Shown here one piece after another: positions 1 to 6,140 of a stretch of 8,239 nt of DNA (positions are counted from its first letter, which is position 1; each line of letters opens with the position of its first letter). The translations under genes were made by a program, and so were the position numbers. The stretch spans positions 1-8,239 of the forward strand of contig DHGL01000003.1 of the NCBI GenBank assembly GCA_002402725.1, given 5' to 3'. The DNA is from Anaerolineaceae bacterium UBA4799 (GTDB lineage Bacteria > Chloroflexota > Anaerolineae > Anaerolineales > Anaerolineaceae). The notes under the pieces were generated by a model, which worked only from the letters and a program-made list of their open reading frames with translations, searched no databases and had not been told where the DNA came from.

Positions 1-36
1 TTGGTTTCAAATAGCAGGCGGCGACCAAATTGCTAC

Positions 37-65
37 TTGTAATTGCCTCAACAAAGTTGTATAAA
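37..65 (+). promoter_or_regulatory. Predicted sigma70-type promoter of the liv leader transcript
   Basis: A -35 box TTGTAA (37-42, four of six consensus bases) and a -10 box TATAAA (60-65, five of six) are separated by exactly 17 bp. A start near 72 would give a very short 5' end, with AAGG (76-79) placed 7 bases before the leader ATG at 87. The position fits transcription of the leader ORF, the attenuator and then livK. No comparably good promoter is visible between the terminator (ends 257) and livK; only an isolated TATACT (336-341) without a -35 partner is present. Confidence 0.5.
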
Positions 66-86
66 CAAAACTTATAAGGTTCACAT

Positions 87-185
87 ATGATTTCATCTCT
101 TTATTATTACGTCATAACATCCTGGTTGCTTGCCATAATTATTATGGTACCAAGCAGCGTTCACGTTAGGCAGGCGGAAGTATAG
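87..185 (+). CDS. Putative branched-chain amino acid leader peptide (32 aa)
   Basis: The ORF runs from ATG 87 to TAG 183 with AAGG 7 bases upstream of the start. Thirteen of its 32 codons are Ile, Leu or Val, and codons 14-21 read Leu-Leu-Ala-Ile-Ile-Ile-Met-Val. Two of its five Ile codons are ATA. It has no recognisable domain. It lies between a good promoter and an intrinsic terminator that precedes a branched-chain amino acid importer operon, which is the layout of leader peptides such as ilvL. The inferred role is to sense charged Leu, Ile and Val tRNAs: a ribosome stalled near codons 14-19 would free 165-177, while one reaching the stop codon would cover it. Because it is hydrophobic, a small membrane protein is an alternative reading. 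The amino acid content and placement are seen directly; the function is inferred. Confidence 0.55.
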   Translation: MISSLYYYVITSWLLAIIIMVPSSVHVRQAEV

Positions 186-237
186 AGTAAATGGTCATAG
201 ACCAAAACCATCCACAAAAACTTAAAAGCCACCTAAC
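126..237 (+). promoter_or_regulatory. Mutually exclusive protector and antiterminator pairings of a transcription attenuator
   Basis: Segment 1 (126-134, UUGCUUGCC, the Leu-Leu-Ala codons) can pair with segment 2 (169-177, GGCAGGCGG) over 9 continuous bp including three G-U pairs. Segment 2 can instead pair with segment 3: 165-170 (GUUAGG) with 232-237 (CCUAAC), continuing after a small internal loop with 173-175 (GGC) and 228-230 (GCC). That second pairing consumes the 5' arm of the terminator. A ribosome halted in the Leu/Ile codons would mask segment 1 and allow antitermination; a ribosome at the stop codon (183-185) would mask segment 2 and allow termination. A small hairpin at 192-204 (TGGTC/GACCA) would sit in the antiterminator loop. 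The pairings were found by eye and no folding energies were calculated. Confidence 0.55.
127..156 (+). other. Hairpin inside the leader ORF, possible pause hairpin
   Basis: TGCTTG (127-132) pairs with CAAGCA (151-156), and CCATAA (133-138) pairs with TTATGG (142-147). The loop is TTA (139-141) and TAC (148-150) forms a 3-base bulge, giving 12 bp in total. It spans the Leu-Leu-Ala-Ile-Ile-Ile-Met-Val codons and uses the same bases as segment 1 of the attenuator. There is no T-run after it, so it is not a terminator. In an attenuator it could act as the early polymerase pause hairpin that synchronises transcription with the leader ribosome. That role is inferred. Confidence 0.45.
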
Positions 238-257
238 ACAGGTGGCATTTATTTTTT
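228..257 (+). terminator. Intrinsic terminator upstream of livK (attenuator terminator)
   Basis: GCCACCT (228-234) and AGGTGGC (240-246) form a perfect 7-bp stem with a 5-base loop, followed by a T-rich tract (248-257) broken by one A. The stem is preceded by AAAA. It lies 101 bases before the livK ATG and 42 bases after the leader stop codon. Its 5' arm can be captured by 165-175, which is why it is read as conditional rather than as the end of an upstream gene. No upstream gene other than the leader ORF is visible in the window. Confidence 0.8.
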
Positions 258-358
258 ATCTCGACCTTATGTAGACCAGGAGGTAGCGCCAGACCATTAA
301 ACTTAAAACCACCAACCGCTATGCCGATTCGTTTATATACTAATGAGGAGAAGTTGAA

Positions 359-1654
359 ATGAAAAGAATAGTAAAAGTGATCTTTGTGTTGTCCATGGTT
401 GCCGTGCTGTTTGCTGGTTGCGCCCCTGCAGCCACCCCCACACAGGCACCCGCCACAACTGAAGCTCCTGTGGCTACTACTGCTGCCGCAGCCACTACCG
501 CTGCCGCAGGCAGTGTCGTGGATGCAACCGCTGTCTGCAGCGCTGACCCGCTCGGCTGTGCATCATTTGCGCCCGGCGATTCGGTCGTGATCGGCATGGG
601 CGCCCCCATGACGGGCGGCAATGCCAGCTACGGCATCGACATTTCTCAAGGCGCCACCATTGCCATTCAAGACGCCGGCGATGTGAACGGATGGAAATTC
701 GCCCTGGATGCCGAAGATGATGGCGGATCCGCCGAGGGCGGCGCAGCTGTCGCCAACAAGTTCGTCTCCGATCCGAAGGTAGTGGCAGTCGCAGGCCATA
801 TTTTCTCCGGCGCTACCGCTGCAGCCATGCCCATTTATGCCAAAGCCGGCATCCCCATGCTCTCCCCCTCTGCCACTTTGCCTGCCTTGACCACCATGAA
901 CTCGCCAGTTTTCAACCGCATCGCCTTCACTGACCTCAACCAGGGCAACGCAGCGGCTGATTATCTGTTCAACACGCTGAAGGTCAAGAATTTGGCTGTC
1001 ATTCATGATGGTTCTGATTATGGCAAGGGTCTGGCCGACATGGTCGCCGCGCAATTCACTAAAGATGGCGGCACGGTTGTGATCGAACAGGCCATTACCC
1101 CCGGCGAAACTGACTACACTGCAGTTCTTTCGGCGATTGCTTCAAAAAACCCGGATGCACTTTACTTCGGTGGATACACCGCTGAAGGCGCGATCATTGA
1201 TAATGAGATGAAACAAACCGGTTTGGAAAAGGCCCTCTTCTTTGGCGATGATGGAACTTATGGCGCCGACTTCCTTACCCGCACCGGGGCCAACGGCGAA
1301 GGGGCTTATGCATCTATTGCTCCCCCAACTCCTGATAGTTCAGCCAAAGATGCCTTCAACAAATCGTACACCGATCAATTCGGCAAAGCCCCCGGTACGT
1401 TATCCCCCTATACTTGGGCGGGTTACGACTCTGCCGCTGCTTTAGCCAGCCTTGTCAAACAGGTTGCTTTCGTCGGTGCTGATGGGAAACTTTACGTCCC
1501 CCGCACCGCCATGGTGGATGCAGTTCGTCATCTCACCAATTATGTTGGTCTTTCTGGCACCTTCACCTGCCAATCAAATGGCGAATGCAATACATCAAAA
1601 CCGCAATTCGTTGTTGTAACAAACGGCGCCTGGGTGCCTGCTGCACAACAATAA
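359..1654 (+). CDS. livK: Branched-chain amino acid ABC transporter substrate-binding lipoprotein
   Basis: This 431-residue extracytoplasmic binding protein captures the substrate and delivers it to the LivHMGF complex. Residues 1-21 form a lipoprotein signal with lipobox Leu-Phe-Ala-Gly-Cys21. An Ala/Thr/Pro-rich linker follows (about 22-50), then a type 1 periplasmic binding fold (Peripla_BP_6-like) from about 74 to the end. The Gly-His-Ile-Phe-Ser-Gly stretch (146-151) and Leu-Ser-Pro-Ser-Ala-Thr (168-173) match the ligand-contact region of the LivJ/LivK family. Cysteine pairs 60/67 and 404/410 could form disulfides. GAGGAG at 345-350, 8 bases before the ATG, supports the start. It is first in the operon and separated from livH by a stable hairpin, which would suit higher expression than the membrane genes. 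The family also binds amides, urea and other ligands; a branched-chain substrate is favoured by the leader peptide upstream. Confidence 0.9.
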   Translation: MKRIVKVIFVLSMVAVLFAGCAPAATPTQAPATTEAPVATTAAAATTAAAGSVVDATAVCSADPLGCASFAPGDSVVIGMGAPMTGGNASYGIDISQGATIAIQDAGDVNGWKFALDAEDDGGSAEGGAAVANKFVSDPKVVAVAGHIFSGATAAAMPIYAKAGIPMLSPSATLPALTTMNSPVFNRIAFTDLNQGNAAADYLFNTLKVKNLAVIHDGSDYGKGLADMVAAQFTKDGGTVVIEQAITPGETDYTAVLSAIASKNPDALYFGGYTAEGAIIDNEMKQTGLEKALFFGDDGTYGADFLTRTGANGEGAYASIAPPTPDSSAKDAFNKSYTDQFGKAPGTLSPYTWAGYDSAAALASLVKQVAFVGADGKLYVPRTAMVDAVRHLTNYVGLSGTFTCQSNGECNTSKPQFVVVTNGAWVPAAQQ

Positions 1655-1676
1655 TTGATTTTGTAACCATAAATCA

Positions 1677-1704
1677 GGTCGGGGAGACGGAAGTCTCCCC
1701 GACC
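1677..1704 (+). other. Perfect 12-bp hairpin between livK and livH
   Basis: The arms GGTCGGGGAGAC (1677-1688) and GTCTCCCCGACC (1693-1704) are perfectly complementary around a GGAA loop. No T-run follows, so it is not a normal intrinsic terminator. A weaker stem (TGATTT 1656-1661 with AAATCA 1671-1676) abuts it upstream. Stable hairpins at this position in importer operons commonly protect the 3' end of the binding-protein mRNA and so raise its level over the permeases. That role is inferred here. Confidence 0.65.
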
Positions 1705-1736
1705 AAATCCTTGCTAGAAAGGCGGCAGTTGCCACC

Positions 1737-2840
1737 ATGACGGTAGATATTCCCCCCAGCCTAAAACAGAAATCCTTCCAGGTACTCAAACTTGTCCGCC
1801 CTCTTTTGGGCGGTATTGTTGGTTTATTCCTGGTTTATCGCCTATATATTGTTTTAATCGTGGAACATCCCTACGGCCCAGATACATGGACCCGACTTTT
1901 GATTGCAGGTCTCATCCTGGGTGGGGTCTATTCTTTAATTGCCATCGGCTATACCCTTGTCTATGGAATTTTGTTTATGATTAACTTTGCCCATGGCGAT
2001 GTGATGATGTTGGGGGCATTTGGCGGTTACTTTGTTTTTGAGGCTTTAAACGCTCTTAAAGTGGGCACTGGAGAAAAAGCCAACTTCCTCAACACGTATC
2101 CGGTAGTTTCAGTTATTATGGCATTTATCGTTGGAATGGTCGTTGCGGCGACCATGGGATACTTATTGGAAAAGATCGCGTACCGTCCTTTACGCAAAGC
2201 GCCTCGCCTGGTACCCTTGATCAGCGCCATTGGTGCTTCAATTTTCCTGGAAAATGCAGCCCAACTTTTGTTCAGTTCACAGCTGCGAAACTACGTTAAT
2301 CCGGATTTTCTGCGTCGCGGTTCGGGTTGGACGATCGTCATCAATAATAGCAACGTGATCATTCCATATACCGGCGTTTTCTCATTTGCCCTCTCTGCAG
2401 TATTGCTGGTGATCCTTTACTTGATCGTCAGAAAAACGCGGCTGGGACGCGCCATGCGAGCCGTTGCTTTGGATAAGAAAACCGCAGCTTTGATGGGGAT
2501 CGATGTTGACCACACCATCAGCCAAACCTTTATTTTGAGCGGAGCCCTAGCAGGTGCTGCCGGAGTCATGTTCGGCATTCATAATGGGCTGGTCTATTAC
2601 TACACCGGGTTTATCCCCGGCATCAAAGCCTTCACCGCAGCTGTTTTGGGAGGTATCGGCAACCTGCCTGGAGCCATGCTTGGGGGGTTGTTCCTGGGAG
2701 TGGTCGAATCCATGGGTCCGGCTGCGCTTGGAATTGACTTCCAATTAAAAGACGTCATCGCCTTTGCAATTCTGATCATCGTCCTCATCCTCAAACCATC
2801 CGGCTTGCTGGGTGAATCTTTGGCGGAGGAAAAATTATGA
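1737..2840 (+). CDS. livH: Branched-chain amino acid ABC transporter permease LivH
   Basis: This is one of the two membrane subunits that form the translocation pore. The LivH core starts at about residue 53 with hydrophobic segments. It includes Ile-Asn-Phe-Ala-His-Gly-Asp (82-88), the cytoplasmic stretch with Thr-Arg-Leu-Gly-Arg-Ala-Met-Arg-Ala (234-242), and Gly-Gly-Ile-Gly-Asn-Leu-Pro-Gly-Ala-Met-Leu-Gly-Gly (305-317), a family hallmark probably contacting the ATPase. At 367 residues it is about 60 longer than E. coli LivH. The extra part is an N-terminal tail with one more predicted membrane segment (about 21-42). The Shine-Dalgarno is only fair (AAAGG at 1718-1722, 14 bases before ATG), so the start is the least certain in the operon, but no better in-frame start was seen. 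It overlaps livM by 4 bases. Confidence 0.93.
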   Translation: MTVDIPPSLKQKSFQVLKLVRPLLGGIVGLFLVYRLYIVLIVEHPYGPDTWTRLLIAGLILGGVYSLIAIGYTLVYGILFMINFAHGDVMMLGAFGGYFVFEALNALKVGTGEKANFLNTYPVVSVIMAFIVGMVVAATMGYLLEKIAYRPLRKAPRLVPLISAIGASIFLENAAQLLFSSQLRNYVNPDFLRRGSGWTIVINNSNVIIPYTGVFSFALSAVLLVILYLIVRKTRLGRAMRAVALDKKTAALMGIDVDHTISQTFILSGALAGAAGVMFGIHNGLVYYYTGFIPGIKAFTAAVLGGIGNLPGAMLGGLFLGVVESMGPAALGIDFQLKDVIAFAILIIVLILKPSGLLGESLAEEKL

Positions 2841-4429
2841 AGAGAACAACATTTCGTCAAAGTGTTAGTACTGGAATTGTTTTTGGCATCGTCCATATTT
2901 TCTGTGTTTTGATTGCCTTCAATGCAATCCTGGGTAACTTATTGGCTGAGCTCGTGGGGGTAAAGACCAGCGGGCAAATTCCTTTGGTTGGCTCATTGAT
3001 CGGTTATGCTGCAATTCTTGGCATTTGGTCAGGTATTCTTTCAGCCCGACGCCAGCCTGAAGAGAACGGTACAAAAATTCGCCTCCTGGCCAGCCTGATC
3101 ACGGGAGTTACATTTGGTTTATTAGCCGCTTTGCTGGTCGGTATTTTCCAGGTGATGCTCGCTTACAAAATTGACCCGCGCACTTATCTGATCAACCTCT
3201 CATTTCCCTTCATGCGCGCCTGCCTCTACAACCTGGCGCCCCTACAGGGTATCCTGGCGAATTTCTTCACCTTTGTGCTGTCAGCGCTGGTTGGCGGAAT
3301 GTTAACCATAATCCTGGGCTCACATATGATTACGTCACTTGCACAAACTATTTTTGACGCTCCGAAAGCCTGGATGGCAAAACTTCGCAGTGGGTCCGAA
3401 AAGAAACAACGGATACGTAAATATATCTTCTATGTTCTTCTGTTTCTCGTGATTGCCATCTTACCCCTGAAATGGGGGTCTTATTGGAACTATGTGATGG
3501 CAACGGTAGGACTGTATGTGATTATGGGTCTGGGCTTGAATATCATCGTCGGCCTTTCCGGCCAGCTCGTTTTGGGCTATATCGCATTCTTCGCCATCGG
3601 AGCGTACACTATGGCGCTGCTCAACGCCCCCATTCCCCACAACTTGATGTGGGGATTCTGGCCGGCGTTGATCCCGGCGGTCCTCTTAGCGGCGTTGGCC
3701 GGGTTATTGCTTGGGCTGCCTTTGATGCGCCTGCGCGGTGATTACCTTGCCATCGTGACCCTGGGGTTTGGCGAGATCATCCGCATCCTGCTCAAAAGTG
3801 ATGTACTCACCACTTTCACCGGCGGCCCGCGCGGAATTCAAGATATCCACGGCCCGCTGCTTTTTGGGAAGGTCTTTAATGATGTTGATTATATGTATTT
3901 GATCATTCTGGCAGTCATCTTGGCAATGTATGTGTACAACCGCTTGCAGCACTCGCGCACCGGTCGTGCCTGGCTGGCAATCCGCGAAGATGAAACGGTG
4001 GCACGTGCCACCGGTGTCAATACGGTCAATTACAAACTACTCGCCCTGGTATTGGGAGCTGCCTTCGCCGGGTTGGCTGGAGCGATCTCGGCGGCAATGA
4101 ATCAGTTCATCGGCCCGGACGATCAATCCTTGATGGCTTCGATCAATGTATTGAGCGAGATCATCGTCGGCGGAATGGGCAACATCCCCGGCACGCTGCT
4201 TGGAGCATTTGCGCTCAAAGGGCTGCCCGAACTGCTGCGTGAAGTGTCCAACTACCGCATGCTGGCATTTGGTGCCCTACTGGTGGCCATGATGATCATC
4301 CGACCTGAAGGGTTGATTTCGTCTCATCGCGCCACCCTCGAACTTCCCAAAGAGAATTCACAAGACCAATCCGCTGGCCCGGCGGATGCCGAGCTGACCA
4401 AGGCACCCGGGGAGAAACACCATGACTGA
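2837..4429 (+). CDS. livM: Branched-chain amino acid ABC transporter permease LivM with extended N-terminus
   Basis: This is the second pore-forming permease. The conserved LivM domain covers about residues 214-492. It includes Leu-Asn-Ile-Ile-Val-Gly-Leu-Ser-Gly-Gln (234-243), Met-Arg-Leu-Arg-Gly-Asp-Tyr-Leu-Ala-Ile-Val-Thr-Leu-Gly-Phe-Gly-Glu (297-313) and Gly-Gly-Met-Gly-Asn-Ile-Pro-Gly-Thr-Leu-Leu-Gly (445-456). Before it lies a region of about 190 residues with roughly four hydrophobic segments (near 10-35, 48-70, 82-108 and 135-165) and a charged linker (176-195), which I do not recognise. The total of 530 residues compares with about 425 in E. coli. The tail from about 495 is hydrophilic. 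GGAGG at 2825-2829, 7 bases before ATG, supports the start. The ATGA overlap with livH and the 8-base overlap with livG imply translational coupling. Confidence 0.93.
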   Translation: MKRTTFRQSVSTGIVFGIVHIFCVLIAFNAILGNLLAELVGVKTSGQIPLVGSLIGYAAILGIWSGILSARRQPEENGTKIRLLASLITGVTFGLLAALLVGIFQVMLAYKIDPRTYLINLSFPFMRACLYNLAPLQGILANFFTFVLSALVGGMLTIILGSHMITSLAQTIFDAPKAWMAKLRSGSEKKQRIRKYIFYVLLFLVIAILPLKWGSYWNYVMATVGLYVIMGLGLNIIVGLSGQLVLGYIAFFAIGAYTMALLNAPIPHNLMWGFWPALIPAVLLAALAGLLLGLPLMRLRGDYLAIVTLGFGEIIRILLKSDVLTTFTGGPRGIQDIHGPLLFGKVFNDVDYMYLIILAVILAMYVYNRLQHSRTGRAWLAIREDETVARATGVNTVNYKLLALVLGAAFAGLAGAISAAMNQFIGPDDQSLMASINVLSEIIVGGMGNIPGTLLGAFALKGLPELLREVSNYRMLAFGALLVAMMIIRPEGLISSHRATLELPKENSQDQSAGPADAELTKAPGEKHHD

Positions 4430-5231
4430 AAATATCATCATCACCCAACAAGTGAGCAAAATCTTCGGCGGTCTGATCGCAGTGAACAAAGTGGATCTCA
4501 CTGTTCCGAAGGGCAGCATCTTTTCGATCATCGGTCCGAACGGTGCCGGCAAGACCACCCTCTTTAACTGTGTTTCGGGATTCTACACACCTGAACACGG
4601 CGACGTTTACTTTGAGGGTGAGTCGCTGCGTGGTAAACCCACCAATGTCATCGCCAGCCTGGGTATCTCGCGTACTTATCAAAACATCAGGCTTTTCTCC
4701 AACTTGACCACCATTGAAAATGTCCTGGTTGGTCAGCACCACCGCCTGAAGGAAAACTGGACAGATGCTGTAATCAATTCACGTCGTTACCGTGAGGAGG
4801 AAAAAGTCTCCATCCAGGAAGGCGTACAGTGGCTGAATTTTGTCGGCCTGGCGGGTATGGGCAACACTCCTGCGGGCAGCATGCCATATGGCGCCCAGCG
4901 CCGGCTAGAAATCGCCCGCGCGCTTGGCGGCAAACCAAAACTTCTGTTATTGGATGAACCTACTGCCGGGATGAATCCGAAGGAAACACTGAAAATGACT
5001 GCTCTCATCCGACGCCTTCGCGACGAATTTGGGATTACCATTATCTTGATCGAGCACGACATGCACGTGGTCATGGGTATCTCTGATCAAGTAGTGGTTC
5101 TGGATTTCGGGCAGAAGATCGCCGACGGGACCCCCAAAGAGATCCAATCCAACCCGCTTGTCATCGAGGCTTATCTTGGACCAGGAGGTGCAGCATTGGC
5201 GAAAAAATACAGCAGGAATAAACAATCATGA
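4422..5231 (+). CDS. livG: Branched-chain amino acid ABC transporter ATP-binding protein LivG
   Basis: This cytoplasmic ATPase subunit pairs with LivF to power import. Walker A is Gly-Pro-Asn-Gly-Ala-Gly-Lys-Thr (38-45), the Q-loop glutamine is Gln87, and Walker B is Leu-Leu-Leu-Leu-Asp-Glu-Pro (174-180). The switch histidine is His202 in Ile-Glu-His-Asp-Met. The signature is Pro-Tyr-Gly-Ala-Gln-Arg-Arg-Leu-Glu-Ile-Ala-Arg-Ala-Leu (about 155-168), the LivG form of the usual LSGGQ. The C-terminal Asn-Pro-x-Val-Ile-Glu-Ala-Tyr-Leu-Gly is typical of the Liv ATPase family. The length (269 residues) is normal for LivG. GGGGAG at 4409-4414, 7 bases before ATG, supports the start. It overlaps livM by 8 bases and livF by 4. 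Confidence 0.95.
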   Translation: MTENIIITQQVSKIFGGLIAVNKVDLTVPKGSIFSIIGPNGAGKTTLFNCVSGFYTPEHGDVYFEGESLRGKPTNVIASLGISRTYQNIRLFSNLTTIENVLVGQHHRLKENWTDAVINSRRYREEEKVSIQEGVQWLNFVGLAGMGNTPAGSMPYGAQRRLEIARALGGKPKLLLLDEPTAGMNPKETLKMTALIRRLRDEFGITIILIEHDMHVVMGISDQVVVLDFGQKIADGTPKEIQSNPLVIEAYLGPGGAALAKKYSRNKQS

Positions 5232-5947
5232 TCCTTTCAGTTGATAACATCAACGTCCATTATGGCGCCATCCAGGCGCTGCGCGGGGTCAGTTTTCACC
5301 TTAACGAGGGCGAGATCGTCACTCTCATTGGAGCCAATGGTGCGGGCAAATCTACCAGTCTGAACACCATCTCCGGTCTACTGAGTCCTACATCCGGGTC
5401 GATTATCTATCACGGCGAAGAGATTACTTCCATGACACCCCCTCAGATCGTTTCCAGAGGGTTGATCCAGGTTCCCGAAGGGCGAAAAATTTTTAGCTCG
5501 TTGACCGTTTGGGAAAATCTGGATATGGGTGCATACCTGAATTCGAATCAAAAAGAAAAGGATTCCCTACTAGAAATGGTTTATACGCGCTTCCCCCGTC
5601 TCAAAGAACGTATGAACCAGAAAGGCGGCACACTTTCAGGCGGCGAACAGCAGATGCTCGCGATTGGCCGTGGATTAATGGCCAAACCCAAGGTCCTGCT
5701 GCTGGATGAACCGTCGATGGGGCTCTCCCCGATCCTGGTCGAGCAAATCTTCGACACCATTCGCGAGATCAACAATAGTGGCACCAGCATTTTGCTGGTG
5801 GAACAAAACGCCCTCATGGCCCTTTCAATCGCGGATCGCGGCTATGTGCTGGATACCGGCTGTATCGTGCTGGAAGGCCCGGCCAATGACCTGCTGCATA
5901 ACCCGGTGGTCATTGATGCCTACCTCGGAGGCGACACTGCTGAGTAG
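5228..5947 (+). CDS. livF: Branched-chain amino acid ABC transporter ATP-binding protein LivF
   Basis: This is the second ATPase subunit, forming a heterodimer with LivG. Visible motifs are Walker A Gly-Ala-Asn-Gly-Ala-Gly-Lys-Ser-Thr (35-43), Gln81 in Ile-Gln-Val-Pro-Glu-Gly-Arg, the signature Leu-Ser-Gly-Gly-Glu-Gln-Gln (136-142) and Walker B Val-Leu-Leu-Leu-Asp-Glu-Pro (156-162). The switch position carries Gln193 in Val-Glu-Gln-Asn-Ala instead of histidine. This is the normal LivF state and one of the clearest ways to tell it from LivG. The length of 239 residues is typical. The ATGA overlap with livG, with AGGA 10 bases upstream, implies coupled translation. It is the last gene of the operon, followed within 26 bases by a terminator. 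Confidence 0.95.
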   Translation: MILSVDNINVHYGAIQALRGVSFHLNEGEIVTLIGANGAGKSTSLNTISGLLSPTSGSIIYHGEEITSMTPPQIVSRGLIQVPEGRKIFSSLTVWENLDMGAYLNSNQKEKDSLLEMVYTRFPRLKERMNQKGGTLSGGEQQMLAIGRGLMAKPKVLLLDEPSMGLSPILVEQIFDTIREINNSGTSILLVEQNALMALSIADRGYVLDTGCIVLEGPANDLLHNPVVIDAYLGGDTAE

Positions 5948-5972
5948 CGGAGAATTTATTTTCCCTCCTGTT

Positions 5973-6008
5973 AAACACCCGACCTTTTCAGATCGGGTGT
6001 TTTATTTC
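5973..6008 (+). terminator. Intrinsic terminator of the liv operon
   Basis: AAACACCCGA (5973-5982) pairs with TCGGGTGTTT (5993-6002) in a 10-bp stem with a 10-base loop. The 3' arm runs into a T-rich tract to 6008. It starts 25 bases after the livF stop codon and separates the liv operon from the MerR-type promoter at 6046. Confidence 0.85.
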
Positions 6009-6045
6009 AATGGGATTGACTTTCAACAAATCTTGGTGAAAACCC

Positions 6046-6076
6046 TTGACTTGGAGTGAACTCCAAGGTTTACAAT
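6046..6076 (+). promoter_or_regulatory. MerR-family-type promoter with palindromic operator for the DUF362-cupin operon
   Basis: The -35 box TTGACT (6046-6051) and -10 box TACAAT (6071-6076) are 19 bp apart, longer than the usual 17. The spacer holds a perfect 18-bp inverted repeat: CTTGGAGT (6050-6057), GA, ACTCCAAG (6060-6067). A stretched spacer with a centred palindrome is the hallmark of promoters activated by MerR-family regulators, which twist the DNA to realign the boxes. The transcript would begin near 6083, about 58 bases before the DUF362 start. A MerR gene start with a matching promoter lies downstream at 7667-7715. Confidence 0.85.
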
Positions 6077-6140
6077 GCTACAAAAGTGAAAATCTGAAGA
6101 GATTTCAACACGATTCATCGAAAAGGAATAGGAAAACCCA

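Noticed and set aside
1..28. TTGGT/ACCAA inverted ends at the left edge, considered as a mobile element end
   Set aside because: Only five bases pair across an 18-base gap, and no transposase or matching copy is present in the window.
278..284. A perfect AGGAGGT Shine-Dalgarno between the attenuator terminator and livK
   Set aside because: No ATG, GTG or TTG follows at a usable distance. The only nearby option is an ATT opening a roughly 15-codon frame, so no gene is supported.
563..1054. A 163-codon open frame on the minus strand inside livK
   Set aside because: It lies opposite a well-recognised binding-protein gene, shows no family motifs, and follows from GC-rich third positions on the + strand.
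1731..1739. GCCACCATG at the livH start, identical to a eukaryotic Kozak context
   Set aside because: The operon is clearly bacterial with overlapping genes; the match is short and fits chance around a Thr-Val start.
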